Positions 45,957 through 57,687 of a DNA stretch of 64,000 nt are shown here, piece by piece. Each line of letters opens with the position of its first letter. The stretch's first letter is position 1. The notes beneath the pieces were generated by a model. That model was not told where the DNA came from. It worked only from the letters and a program-made list of their open reading frames with translations, and did no database searches. A program made the position numbers and the translations under genes. This DNA comes from Monilinia fructicola (Eukaryota; Ascomycota; Leotiomycetes; Helotiales; Sclerotiniaceae), in contig VICG01000013.1 in assembly GCA_008692225.1 (NCBI GenBank), positions 2,041,001 through 2,105,000 on the forward strand. Direction: 5' to 3'.

Positions 45957-46406
45957 AGATTGAGAGATTGAAGGATGGAAAGAAAAGGACCAGCTAGTTC
46001 ATTGGAAAAGTGATGGGCAAAGAAGAGACCTACATCGATTGGTTCATAAATATATCTGAATCCGATAGCTATGACATGATATGATATCGGCTATGAAAGG
46101 GAGGACAGGAGAGAAGAGAAGAGATCCAAGGCAGGCATTTGAGTTCTTGATGGAAGTGAAATAAGTGGCAGAGCAGAGAGATACCCATTTACTCCCTCAT
46201 CTTGAGGTGAGAAGAAGACGTCGGTGGAGATTATCAATGAAATGAAGATAATTTAATTAATTCTCCTTTATATATGTGTGTATATATATATATAAGTTTC
46301 CAATTCCGATCTGGGGATAAGTCGTCCATATATATATATTAAATCATCCATATATGAGTTTATACCTACTCACCTAGTCACCTACTCACCTACTCACCTA
46401 GTCATA

Positions 46407-46492
46407 GATGATGATGATGATGATGTTGTTGTTGATGTTGTTGTTGATGTTGATGTTGTTATTGTTGATGTTGTTGTTGATGTTGTTGATGT
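46407..46492. repeat. GAT/GTT triplet repeat
   Basis: About 28 triplets, first GAT, then mixed GTT and GAT. Confidence 0.9.
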
Positions 46493-46624
46493 TTATTAAT
46501 AAAATCATTCTTGGTGGAGATTCATCAATTTCACATGAACGCTAGCTAAGCTTTCATGATAGTGACGCTAGACCCCAAGCCTAAGGGAAGAAAAAAAAGT
46601 TCAAAGCTTACTTAGTACGAAATT

Positions 46625-46667
46625 TCGACTTCTCGACTTCTCGACTTCTCGACTTCTCGACTACTCG
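46625..46667. repeat. TCGACTTC octamer array
   Basis: Four perfect TCGACTTC copies plus one variant lie just upstream of the TRM2 start. Confidence 0.9.
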
Positions 46668-46729
46668 ATTTCTAATGTTATTGTTGTAAATTTTCTCAAT
46701 TGTCAAGGAATCAATTTGGACCTTTCTTA

Positions 46730-48652
46730 ATGTTGAAATGTTCTAGAGGATTTTCAAGAGCTTATATTGCAAGACCCCTTTCTTTACTACATAGATTTAC
46801 ACCAATTCGATCCTACAACTTCTTCGCAATGACTCCGTCAGCAGATCAGGAACCGGATCGCAAGAGAAAACAATTCCAAGGCGGTCGAGGTCCTAAGCGT
46901 CAGAAGGTTCAAAAGCAAAAGCAAAAGCCAGTAAAGGAGGGATCGAGTGAGGAAGTTTTGATCGCAGATGTACGAGCATTGTTCGCGGCGCAAAAGATTT
47001 CCAATGCTTCGCAAGCTCCAACTGAAAATGGAAACGCCGAGTCTGCGAATGCCGAAACGGAAACAGAACAACAGGATTTAAACCATATTGGAGATGGAGA
47101 GTCTGTTGGTGCAAATGCTGCATCAGAAGTTCCATTACCGGAGCGATTCTCAGAAATTGAGGTGAAGGTCGTGGAGATATCATCTACTGGAGACGGACTT
47201 GCGCTACACCCACCTACAAACAGAATATATGTTGTGCCATTCAGTGTACCGGGGGATATTGTAAAGGCAAAAGTTATTACGCATTTTCCAACAGAGAATT
47301 ACTCTTTGGCAGATTTCGTTTCTGTGGTTGAGCCATCCCCTCTTCGAGACGACAGTCGCGTAAACTGCAAATACTTTAGCAAATGTTCAGGGTGCCAATT
47401 TCAGATGTTGGATTATTCGACCCAATTACAACACAAGAAATCGATTGTTGAGAAGGCATACAAAAACTTCTCACAGCTTCCTCCTGAACTTGTACCAGCT
47501 ATTCAAGATACAATTGGAAGCCCTTTACAATATGAATATCGCACAAAACTTACACCACATTTTGATGGCCCTCCCGGCTACCACCGAAGGGCAAACAGGA
47601 GAAGTGAAAACAAAGTTACTTTTGATAAGGTTCCAGAAATTGGCTTCATGCAGAAAGGAAAGAGGCAGACATTGGATATTGAAGATTGCCCAATCGGAAC
47701 AGATGCAGTAAGAATGGGAATGAAATTGGAGAGAAAGAGAGTTGCAGAAGAACTTCATAAGTATCAAAGAGGAGCCACGATTTTGTTACGAGAAAGCACG
47801 AAGAGAATCTACAAGGGCGACGCAGAATACCAAGAAGACATGGAAACACCACCCAATACTATCAAGGTCACAACTCCCGAATATACAGATCTGAAAACTT
47901 GCATCACAGACAACAACGGAGAATCAACTGAATATATTGATAACTTCCTTTTCACTAGCATCGCAGGGTCATTCTTCCAAAACAACAATTCCATTCTTCC
48001 TGTCTTCACCCAATATATTCGGGATCATGCTTTACCTCCTCCAGGATCCTATTCCCCAGATTTACCCAAAATACAATACTTAATCGACGCTTACTCCGGA
48101 TCCGGATTATTTACCATCACCCTCTCATCTCTCTTCAAGTCTTCAACTGGAATTGATATCTCAGATGCCTCCATCATATCGGCTCGTCGAAATGCAGAAT
48201 TAAACAAGCTAGATGCATCACGTTGTAGTTTCATGGCAGCTGACGCACCGAAACTTTTCAAACAAGTCACATACCCTAGGGATGAAACGGTTGTGGTTAT
48301 TGATCCTCCTAGAAAAGGATGTGATGATAGTTTCTTAAGTCAGTTGTTGAAGTTTGGTCCTAGGAGAGTCGTGTATGTTAGTTGTAATGTACATACTCAA
48401 GCGAGGGACGTGGGAGTTTTGGTGAACGGGGCTGCGGATGGGACTAGGTATACTATTGAGAGTTTGAGAGGGTTTGATTTCTTTCCCCAGACAGGTCATG
48501 TGGAGGGTGTGGCGGTTCTTAGTAGAGTTGATGGGGAAGTCAAAGGTGGAGACAAGGAAATAGCTGAGGTGAAGGAAGAACAGGTCAAGGAAGAGCCAGC
48601 CAAGGAAGAGCCTCTCAACGAAGAACCAAACCCCGAAAAAATGGAAGAGTAA
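46730..48652 (+). CDS. TRM2: tRNA (uracil-5-)-methyltransferase, Trm2 family, single exon
   Basis: 640 aa from the ATG at 46730, or 607 aa from the ATG at 46829. Trm2 makes 5-methyluridine at position 54 of tRNA using S-adenosylmethionine. Seen: a TRAM-like beta domain (about 145-205, IEVKVVEISSTGDGLAL); a cysteine cluster CKYFSKCSGC near 212 like the Fe-S cysteines of RumA relatives; SAM motif I IDAYSGSGLFTI near 452; DPPRKGC near 524; the catalytic-cysteine motif VYVSCN near 548; and the general-base motif TGHVEGVAVL near 589. All key residues are intact. The C-terminal tail is an acidic Glu/Lys repeat (KEEQVKEEPAKEEP). The first 33 residues are Arg-rich, hydrophobic and lack acids, like a mitochondrial presequence. 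The second ATG, in a better context, begins a hydrophilic MTPSADQEPDRKRK, suggesting two isoforms. An upstream in-frame TTG at 46700 is not a likely start. Confidence 0.93.
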   Translation: MLKCSRGFSRAYIARPLSLLHRFTPIRSYNFFAMTPSADQEPDRKRKQFQGGRGPKRQKVQKQKQKPVKEGSSEEVLIADVRALFAAQKISNASQAPTENGNAESANAETETEQQDLNHIGDGESVGANAASEVPLPERFSEIEVKVVEISSTGDGLALHPPTNRIYVVPFSVPGDIVKAKVITHFPTENYSLADFVSVVEPSPLRDDSRVNCKYFSKCSGCQFQMLDYSTQLQHKKSIVEKAYKNFSQLPPELVPAIQDTIGSPLQYEYRTKLTPHFDGPPGYHRRANRRSENKVTFDKVPEIGFMQKGKRQTLDIEDCPIGTDAVRMGMKLERKRVAEELHKYQRGATILLRESTKRIYKGDAEYQEDMETPPNTIKVTTPEYTDLKTCITDNNGESTEYIDNFLFTSIAGSFFQNNNSILPVFTQYIRDHALPPPGSYSPDLPKIQYLIDAYSGSGLFTITLSSLFKSSTGIDISDASIISARRNAELNKLDASRCSFMAADAPKLFKQVTYPRDETVVVIDPPRKGCDDSFLSQLLKFGPRRVVYVSCNVHTQARDVGVLVNGAADGTRYTIESLRGFDFFPQTGHVEGVAVLSRVDGEVKGGDKEIAEVKEEQVKEEPAKEEPLNEEPNPEKMEE

Positions 48653-51600
48653 AAATTCAAGTCGCCAGGCTAGCTTTTACCTATTGACTTTGGATAATGC
48701 TGATGTTGGCCTTCCACCGTCACCCAATGAAAATATTACCAAAATGAATCTGATATCCATACTTGTCTTTCTCCTCTATTCCTGATATTCCTCTTTGACG
48801 GTAAACTCCCAGCATGCATTGTAGGAAGGTAGATGTTTGATGGGTTTCATCCACCTCTCTCATAGGAGGAATAATCTTGTCTCATGTTGCGTTTTTAATG
48901 AATAAAGTGGGTTTGTGGTTTGTTTGTTTTGTTTCTTGTACGTGGTGGGCTTTAGGACACACATGATGGATATTGGGAGTTGTCATGTCGGTATCGGTAT
49001 GGGTGTCAGGATTGGTATGAGTGGGTATGGGGATGAAAATGGGGATGAAGGAAAAGAAGTTGGGGTTGGGTGGATTGTGTTGGGCTGGGTTGTGTTGAAA
49101 GTTGGAGTTGGTATGGGATTGTTGGTAGGTTGGTTAGAAAACTAAATGGGAAGAAGTTTCTGTTTGTTGCATCTAACATCTTGGATGTAAGCGGTTGGGG
49201 GGATGTATGAGAGGAAGGAATGGGGGAAGATGAATGGAAGGTGTCTAGAGAATGGATGAGATGAATCAATTGAAGATCTTGGGAACTATCTAGGTTCTGG
49301 AAAGGAATCTTTCCCATTTGCTGATGAGGAATGAGACCTTGGCAAGCTTTCTCATGGTAACTCTAATTCAGAAATCCCGGGAAGGATAGATAGATGAATG
49401 TATCATATCAGCATTTAGTTGATTAACACACTTTCTATCCTCAGTATGTTAGTTTACCTGTATGCTACCCCTTTCATCGAAAACACACCATCATACCGTA
49501 TCAAGCTCCGCAAACACGTAAGATGGGTTATTCTAAATCATGAACCAAAACCCGAAGATCAAAAACCAAAATCATAAAGGGAAAACAGTACAGCAAAACC
49601 AAACCAATCAAATCTCGTCAAGTACCCCTAAGACCAATGTTAAAGCCCTAGCCCTCACCTGACTCAAGTTCTGCCATGCACTGCATATCGAATACTTTCT
49701 CACATGTTCAAATTCCTTCGACAAAGTATCTCATTTCGCTTCTTGCCCCCTCTATTCAACAACCGAAACTTGAAACCTCCAGACTCAGACCTCCAACTTC
49801 AAACGTGGACCGTGAATATGAAACGCGATTCTTCTACACCTGCACAATACGTACAATGTGCATTTCCTTCTCCTTCTCCTTCTACTTTCTCCTTCTGCTC
49901 ACCATCCTTCTACTTCGTACTTTACATTGGCATCACTGCATACATGGTACATACAGATAACACACAAGCCCGCATGCAGAAGTGCACGTCCTCCCTCCCT
50001 CCCGTCCGTATACATATATGCAGTCGATGCAGTAGACCTCGAAAGCTTATGATACATTGATACTATGTACATTAATACTTCGTACATTGACGCTTCGTAC
50101 ATTAACACTCCGTAAATGATACAAAGTTACAAAAGAAACGAACGGGCAGAATCATGTATTCTCCTGAGAAGTACAATACTCGGGAATACTCCCTTAGCCT
50201 TGGTGACTCGAATGTAGATGTATATGTAGATGTACATGCGCGGAGGTTGCTGCAGTGCACATGCAGAGATTGCTTGAAATATCCGTATTGAACTTTGTGC
50301 GTCTCATTTCTTTTGCCGGGAGGAATCGATGACTACATTTGTTCACGTTTGGGAGGGAGCCGGAGGGGTGAGGAAGTGGAAGCTACCCGGGGGAACTTGG
50401 ATGTGGGAACGAGAATGGGAGGGAGGAGAAAAATCTAATTTCTCCCTCGGGCTACCGGCGCTAGCAAATTCATGGAAGGTGGTGAAGGGACGATGGAATA
50501 AAATTCTTCCATACCATCCGGCACTGTAGAACTAGCTCGTATCCATCCATCAGGTCTCCACTACGACCCTTAGGGTAGTACCCTACTGTATAGCATTCAC
50601 CTGAGGTCCTCAGCTACTTTCTGCAAAGCAGACAGTAACTAGGCCCCTCTCCTCGTGTAATTTTATATGGAAATCCATCTATTGGTTCAACAACAGGTAC
50701 GTCGGGACTAGGAATATGTTGATATCCACCCGTCGCCTGTACATATTACATATTAGATATGGACGGAAATACATTCACGCACCGCAGAAAGGATGGGCGA
50801 GTAACCAAAACTAAGGTTAAAGTTGCCCTGCTCAACCACAGGTGAAGGATGCCAAGGTTCGCACTTCCCTTTGTGGTGAGCGGTGGTAGGTTTGATATTC
50901 GAGTTAACTTGGCAACCTCGAACATGTATCCACATTTCACTCAACATTCATAAATCCTCACGGTACAATACACAATAAAGGTAAGCAATAAACAATGCAG
51001 CAAAGAAAAAATTTTCTCCTGCTGGGTCCAAGACCCTCAGCTTCGAGAAGAATGTGGAGATTAGGGGATAGTGGGGGGGAGCTGGCTTGGGCTTGACAAT
51101 TGCGACTTGCGTAGAGTTCGTGAATCGTGATGGAGGTGGTTGGCGTGGCGGGTGGGTTTCGAAGGAAGGAGAGCGTTCTCGTGACATTGTACATATACAA
51201 GAGTGGGGAGGAAGTTTGCTGGGAGAGAATGGAAATGTGCTACTGGTGGATGGCTGGTATCTCTTGTACTGTAGCTACGACATGATACATGGTACATAAT
51301 ACATGAGGGAGGGGCAGAAACGGCAGAAAGGCTATTTTGCAAATGTGCAGTCGTGCAGTGAGTGACATTGCGAGCGAAGGTTAGTGGGATGGATCATGGA
51401 TACTGATACTGATCCAGAGGGAATTTGGTATGTACATTGTACAGTACAGTAAGTACAGTACTGCACACTGCACACTGCACAGTCCTGTAGAGTAAAAGTA
51501 CAACATGTCGTGCAGTAGGGCAAAAACCTTAACTAAGAGCCCACCTCAAACGCACTAGTCATGTGTAGATGCCCAGCGAGCGGCTCAATATACTCATTTT

Positions 51601-54058
51601 GCGTGCATTTTGCGTGCATTTTGGTCAAAGTACTGAGCATGTGCAGCGCATACGGTTTTTGTATCAAATTGTATGAGGGACTTGCATTCACAGTATTTTC
51701 CTTGGTGGTGGTGGAGAACATGGTGAAGGATTGCAGGTACGAAGTACCACGATGTCACAAATACTCTAATGTACGGAGGGGAGTACTTTGCATGTACTAT
51801 GTAGGGTATTTGTCGTGGGATACCAAGGGATTTCATCCGAATCTGTGAGGAGGGGAGTGCTCCAAGTGGATAAGAGAAGCTTTATGAAATGGCAGAATCC
51901 CCTTTGGAGAGAGGAGTGGAGAGTGGCATCACAGTATTGGAGGGAGGGGTAAATTCCAATGGAGTGGAAATGAGAAGGGAGGAACAGCGAATTATCACCA
52001 TGCTACGACAGCTTCATATTTTCGAAGTGTTGATATTGTGCTGTTATGATTTGTGGGTTAGGGTTTGTGTGGGGACACAGGGTGACTTCGCTACTGGAAT
52101 TCAGGAGCTACAACTTTTTGTCCCCAATGTCTAGCAGGTCAAGGCAAGCAAGCCATTCTCTCGGCGAGGATGGATATTTGATAATTGGGATGGTTTGATT
52201 TCAAATCCAGTCTGATGTGATGAATGGGACGAGGAGTGGTGGAGGCACTGGAAGGAGAGTACAGCACTGTATTCGTCAACGTCGGCGAGTAAACCTTAGT
52301 CAACCTAGCACAAACCACCCCATCACAACGTCTGGGTTGGGTTTGGATGTTGAGCTTTGAGGCAATTTGATGCCGTGTTTTCTGTGATGGTGTGTGCTGT
52401 GTGATGTGATGTGAGTCATTACTTGTCGTTACCCTTTATTAAGCATAGCCACACGAAGTTTGAAGCTGGAGTGCGAGTGCCACTTTGAGGTGATAGGTGA
52501 AGATAGGAAGATAGTCACAAGTACCATGATTGTATTGGATATCAAATTGACTGGTGATGGTGATGAGATGAGATGACGATAGTTGTGCGACTTTAGTTTG
52601 CCTTACCTAGGCATCCCCAAGACGGAGTGGGACTATTCGCTCCGTCGAATCGTGGAATCGTGGAATCTTGTGATGATGTTGGGTGTTTTGGGAATTCTAA
52701 TTCGAACTTCGGAAGCCTATGAATGTGATATCCAAAGTATAACAACGACTTATGAGTGATACTAAACGGCGATGCGACGGTGATGTATGGTATTTCGATA
52801 TGATAGGGCTCTAGATAAGATGAGATGAGATCTAATCCTCTGAGCCAATCAACTAGACCACCCACGCCCATCCATTTCCTCCCAACCTCCCACAGAACTC
52901 GATATTCGTTTCGTACGCCGTACAATCCTCGCATCCCATCACAACCTCGATATGTAACCCCAATCTCCTACTCGGTACATCGCCGACGAATAAGAAAGAT
53001 CAGTGCCCATTCTAAACCTATACGAAACCCAAGTATGGTCAATAACCCAAGACCTTTCTTCACCGTCTCTTCTTTACCCCAACTCCAACGCAACATCAAC
53101 AACGTTGCATTCAACATTCTTGGGCGCTGACGACGGATTGCAGAATCCCATTTGGGGCGGAATATTGTTAGTTTTGGGATAATGATGATTATTATACGAA
53201 TATGTATGCGATTTGTTGATTGATCAAAATGGACGATGATAATCATCACTAGTCTTTACTATAATACTAGGCAGAACTTTACGGAGTATATGTTGTACCA
53301 TTGTACTTCTGATTTGCCAACACTTCGTCGAATAGACGGTCTCCTACCCTCGGATGCATCTCGGTATCGTAATACAAGAATGCTACCTACTCTAGATACT
53401 TACAGCTCAAACTTAGAAGAAGACGAGGAAAGACCTGAGTTTTATCGCGGGTTTCTCGTTTGTGGGATTTTATGCCAAAAAAAATGTCTTACTAACCTAT
53501 TATTCAAAAGGGAAGTTGGAAGGTTGTTCTAGAAGAAGTGGATGAGCGGAGACATAGGTTATCGCGATTCGCGACTGATGAAAGTGCTTATCCGCTTTCT
53601 TATCCTTTCTCTTATCCTCATTATTCTTGTCATCCATCATTGGAGCGGGAAGTTCATATTCACATCACCGGGGATTAATTTACATGTGCAGGAGGTGAGA
53701 GACTATATGATGTGTACTTTCAACTTTTGAGTACATCCATCGATGATGTGACTTGAACTCGGGCTTTCTTGAACAACCCGTGGAAAGGACTAACAAGACT
53801 CGAGTCTCGAGGTCAATGTTATCACAAGATCTAGATTCATGTGGCTGTCCTGACTGACTCTGTGATATATACCGAGTAGATATGGGGGTACGCTCTTCTG
53901 ACGATTCTGAAACGACATACATACTCGAAGTCTTGAAAGGATAAGATGTGATCATATGTGTTGTTTGCTTTTGATTTTGCTAGCACGGTCCAGCAGACCT
54001 CAAAGGCCTTATTACAGTCTTAGACCTGCTTGCTGCATGCTGTTCATCCGACCATTAT

Positions 54059-54452
54059 ATGGATAATGTAACAATGTATGGATGGACCCTTAAAAAAATC
54101 AAGAAATATTGCGAAACAAGAAAATCCTATCCTAATAATGCTAATCTTTTCCCCGAAAAGCTTCCGAACAGACCAAACCTGAAATCTAGATCTGTGTATC
54201 AAGATTATTTCACACTCTGTACATTTCATCCTACTGACTAGGCAAATTATGTTGGCATTAAAACGAGTCATAGCAGAGAAAAAGGAAAATAGACGCCTGT
54301 TCGCACTCGTCAAAGCACATACCCGTAACTGGTCGGACCGTTCAATTTGCGGAGGCGAGTCACCGAGCGCGCCATGCGGTATCTGGCATGTGAAGAGACG
54401 AAACAAGATGAGGAGGATGAAAGGATGGGACGGGAATCCGGATGATATATGA
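54059..54452 (+). CDS. Possible small two-exon gene, weak
   Basis: The frame from 54059 (MDNVTMYGWTLKKIKKYCET) could be spliced at GTATCA (about 54198), with an acceptor at CTGACTAG (about 54241), into QIMLALKRVIAEKKENRRLF, which runs to 54452. The join keeps frame and would give about 116 aa, basic and helical. The intron would be only about 45 nt with a weak donor, and the opposite strand also has a 120-codon frame. I recognise no family. Confidence 0.2.
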
Positions 54453-56067
54453 ATATGGGAAAGTGCATGAGAGTCTTACCGGCTTCTTTTACACTCAATT
54501 GCCGTAGTAAGTAAGATTCGTGATTTCACACTGAAACTGATGATGATGCTGATGTATTTTGAGCTCTGAGCTAAGTCCAAAAGCTGGGGATGGATTCTTC
54601 GTGGATCATTTTCATACCCGTACTGGACAGTATGGAGTAGCCTCATCATATCTGAGACTCTCAAGATTCGCGATTAACGAGAATACCCACAGGGACAATG
54701 ATATCGAATATTGAAGCAGAGGGCGGGCTGATCAAATGCCGATATGGACAATAGAGTTACAGCAATGATCAATCATTCGCAAAGGGAGTTTTGTACTTGA
54801 GCACTGTACGAAAGCATTATGCAAGGTAGATCAAGAGAGAGGAAAACAACAGAGCGGTGAAAGACGTTGGTTGATTGATGTGAGCACGACAAAGCATGTT
54901 GTGAAGTAAGGTTGTGACAAGACTCTTTCCGATAGGTTTGTGCTTTTGGGCGTGGGGTAGCTACGCTGAAATGCTTCACCGTCTTACCTCAATAATGACC
55001 GAAAGAAGATGTGTAATCTAGGCAAAGGGCTTATTGTCTTCCGGTAGCAGATTTGGCGGTCAGATCAAGCTCTATTTTATATTAATTCAAGAACAATTCT
55101 TATTTTAGATGATAATTAATCGATAGAAAATTAGATCATTTCGTGATGAAGGGGTACTTTCTCGCAAGCGAGAATGGTTGGTGGATATACTGTATCTACA
55201 GCACTGTACAGTATGTATATTCGCAATTCCCCAAGTTCCGTTCAAATTTCACCGAAACTTATTGTTATTATTAAGGCTTATATATACATTATATATACCC
55301 TTATGGTTTAGTTTCCCGAGGTCGTTCATAAATAATACAAACGGCGTTTGCTTTGGTTGTTCCTCCGTGGTTTTAGTTTAGGCTTCTCGTGCCCAAACCT
55401 ATTATTACCTTGGTAAATTTGAAATGAAAAAAGTTCTAGATCAATTTGTCATCGGCTTTAATTCTTTTCATTTTTTCCCTTGCTCTTTTTCCTGTTGACG
55501 ATAGATGAGAATGCCCGTGAAATGCCCCATTTTGCCCACCAAAAGGCCCTTTCTCCTTCATATGCCCCGCGCACATGCTTTCAACTTCCTTCTAGTTTCT
55601 AGTTCGTGTGATATGTAGTTGGTAGTCATACATACATATAGTATAGAATAATCTAATACACCTGGTAAGGCGAACCGAACATGTATGTATGCGCACCAAC
55701 GAAACCGGCAAAATCGTGGATATCCATAATCCTAGACTCAACAACTAAGGGCAATTACCCGTCGTCCCTATCCCCGTCTCCATCTGTCTGATATGTCAAT
55801 CAAGTAGTAAAATTGTTAAAAAGTCCAGCCCAGTCGCGCCCCATCCATTCACCCATCCTCACTCAGTCACCGCCTTGAAAAAACTCTTCTCACGGACGGG
55901 AAGAAAACATGACAGTGCGATACCAAACAGGTAATCTCCCTGCTTTTTGCAACGTGTTTCTGCCTTCCGGAAGTACTAAAAAGCCATAGATCCATTTTCC
56001 CGCTACACCGCGCGCGTGGGGGAGTAGGTTTATTATGTTATTTTACAGTATTTTCTCGATGCAAGAA

Positions 56068-56115
56068 GTGTGTGTGTGTATGTGTGTGTGTATGTATGTG
56101 TGTGTGTGTGAGTGT
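56068..56115. repeat. TG dinucleotide microsatellite
   Basis: TGTGTG with TATG interruptions. Confidence 0.9.
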
Positions 56116-56468
56116 TGTAAAAAGTAAACAAGGGTTAGGAATGAAAACATGGCAGCCCACCGCTCTCAGATGCGACTCAGTCACTCAGGCCTGCTTCCGG
56201 GAGGGTCTATCATATATGATTCATTCCAATGCACAATACTTTTTTTCGCGTTTAACTACATATTTTTTCATATCTGTGACGCTATTTGGTGTTTTTCGTA
56301 CCTACATTTTAGTTCTAATTTCAAAAAAAGATCCCAACGCATGCACACACATAACGGAAAAGGAATAAAGCAAACCTAACTACTCTCTGCATCTGCAGCT
56401 GCATACAAAAACAAATGAACAAACAAATTTTGATATTAATATAACAACGGAATTCTCGTTTCATACAT

Positions 56469-56502
56469 TATCATCATCATCATCACCATCATCCTCATCA
56501 TC
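56469..56502. repeat. ATC trinucleotide microsatellite
   Basis: About ten ATC triplets with ACC and CTC variants. Confidence 0.85.
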
Positions 56503-57183
56503 GTTTTCGAATCCGTATCCAGAAAAGTTATATTACATCTTGACACCCGCCTCCATCAAACGACTATTTTCAGGATATCAACTCCCATTCTGACCTCATC
56601 AAACTTCATATCGTTACATCTAATCCAATCTCACTCATCATCCCTCGATTACTTTACATACAATACCACGTTCTCATCCCACAAGGCGATTTCTCCAGAC
56701 CCCGAATTTCTCCGGACTATATTTATATATAAGCGGAGTGTGAACGTTTATCATCCCTCCTTCCCTCCAACATCCCGGGGCTGAGTAAACTACCGAGCTT
56801 GCATCTTCACCATCCATTATCATAGCACGATACGAAATTCTGCAGGGCTGACGGAAGACTTATCGTTACACGCCTAAACGAGTCATTTCACCCTATTCAC
56901 TGTAACGCGATACCGAGATTCCTTTGGTGCAAATTACGAACGGGAGATCTCAGGTATTACTCTCATTAGGCTCCGAACTGACTCGGTCTGGGTTTCTGAG
57001 TAATTTCACAAAGTGGAGTCTTGGGTGAATGAATAATACTTATATCTTGAAGAACCCCCCCGGTTTTCATTCCATCGAATTTGTTTGCCTTGTTCGTTTG
57101 GATACTACAAAGTCATTCACATAGACCAAAGTTATTTAAATCTATACGAATACATTTGCAACATTACATTACAAACAACTAAA

Positions 57184-57687
57184 ATGTATTTCTCATATAC
57201 ACCATCCCCACCCTCAACATCCTACAGCACCTCCGCGATGGAAATCCCCTCCTCTTCCAGCTCGCGCCCACAGTCCCCATCCTGTGCCTACCCCTCCTGG
57301 CCACGCCGTTCATCCATGAACTCCGAGTCCTCCCTCGATGCTCTTGCCTCACAAAACACATACACATCCTCTGCTTTCTCCGACGAGGAGCTCTCTTGCG
57401 GTCTCTACACCTCGGTCTTCGAAGAAGAAGACTGCTCACCACTCGCCACACCAAATGTTCGCTCTCCTTCTGGATCCATGTGCGAACCACAATACGTGGT
57501 TGTCGATAACGCGGCGCTCATGAGAGAGCTTATCGCACAACATGCTGCAGAGAAAGCCAAGAAGAAGGAAAAGGCTGCCGCGGAAAAGAGCAAGAAGAGA
57601 CACGGAAACAGCTCCCGAAAATCCAGACACAGCTCCGGTGCAAACTCCAGCAAACACATGACTCCCATCGCCGAAGTTGGTGAATGA
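57184..57687 (+). CDS. Small Ser-rich protein with basic C-terminus, hypothetical
   Basis: 167 aa in one exon. I start at 57184 because of the AAAATG context; the frame is open 99 nt further upstream, but that reading is unlike the rest. Layout: MYFSYTPSPPSTSYSTS, then Ser/Pro-rich sequence with SPSCAYPSWPRRSS, an acidic middle (SDEELSCGLYTSVFEEEDCS), a short hydrophobic YVVVDNAALMRELIAQHA that is probably an amphipathic helix, a Lys-rich helix (KAKKKEKAAAEKSKKRH, about 120-137), and a basic Ser tail. The SPSCAYPSWP block recurs in small Ser-rich ascomycete proteins of unknown function, from memory. The basic cluster could be a nuclear signal. GC content and codon use look higher than in neighbouring DNA, which supports real coding. 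A long leader upstream suggests heavy regulation. Confidence 0.75.
   Translation: MYFSYTPSPPSTSYSTSAMEIPSSSSSRPQSPSCAYPSWPRRSSMNSESSLDALASQNTYTSSAFSDEELSCGLYTSVFEEEDCSPLATPNVRSPSGSMCEPQYVVVDNAALMRELIAQHAAEKAKKKEKAAAEKSKKRHGNSSRKSRHSSGANSSKHMTPIAEVGE

Larger units (their letters stand above)
45957..46729. other. Intergenic region upstream of TRM2
   Basis: Contains TATA-rich runs (46270-46345), repeated CTCACCTA units (46370-46400), a GAT/GTT triplet array (46407-46492) and a TCGACTTC octamer array (46625-46667) only about 60-100 bp before the start codon. This is probably promoter and 5' UTR. Confidence 0.55.
48653..57183. other. 8.5-kb gene-poor region
   Basis: I find no gene I would defend. 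Frames up to about 120 codons lie on both strands, but most are repeat- or composition-driven. The best is the two-exon candidate at 54059-54452, listed separately. The region contains GTACAGTA clusters (51430-51480; 55185-55220), a TG array (56068-56115) and an ATC array (56469-56502). The right part should be the regulatory region and long leader of the Ser-rich gene at 57184. A non-coding RNA is possible. Confidence 0.5.

Noticed and set aside
53735..53830. Minus-strand tRNA-like T-arm (TTGAACTCGGG)
   Set aside because: The stem pairing fails and there is no D-arm or acceptor stem.
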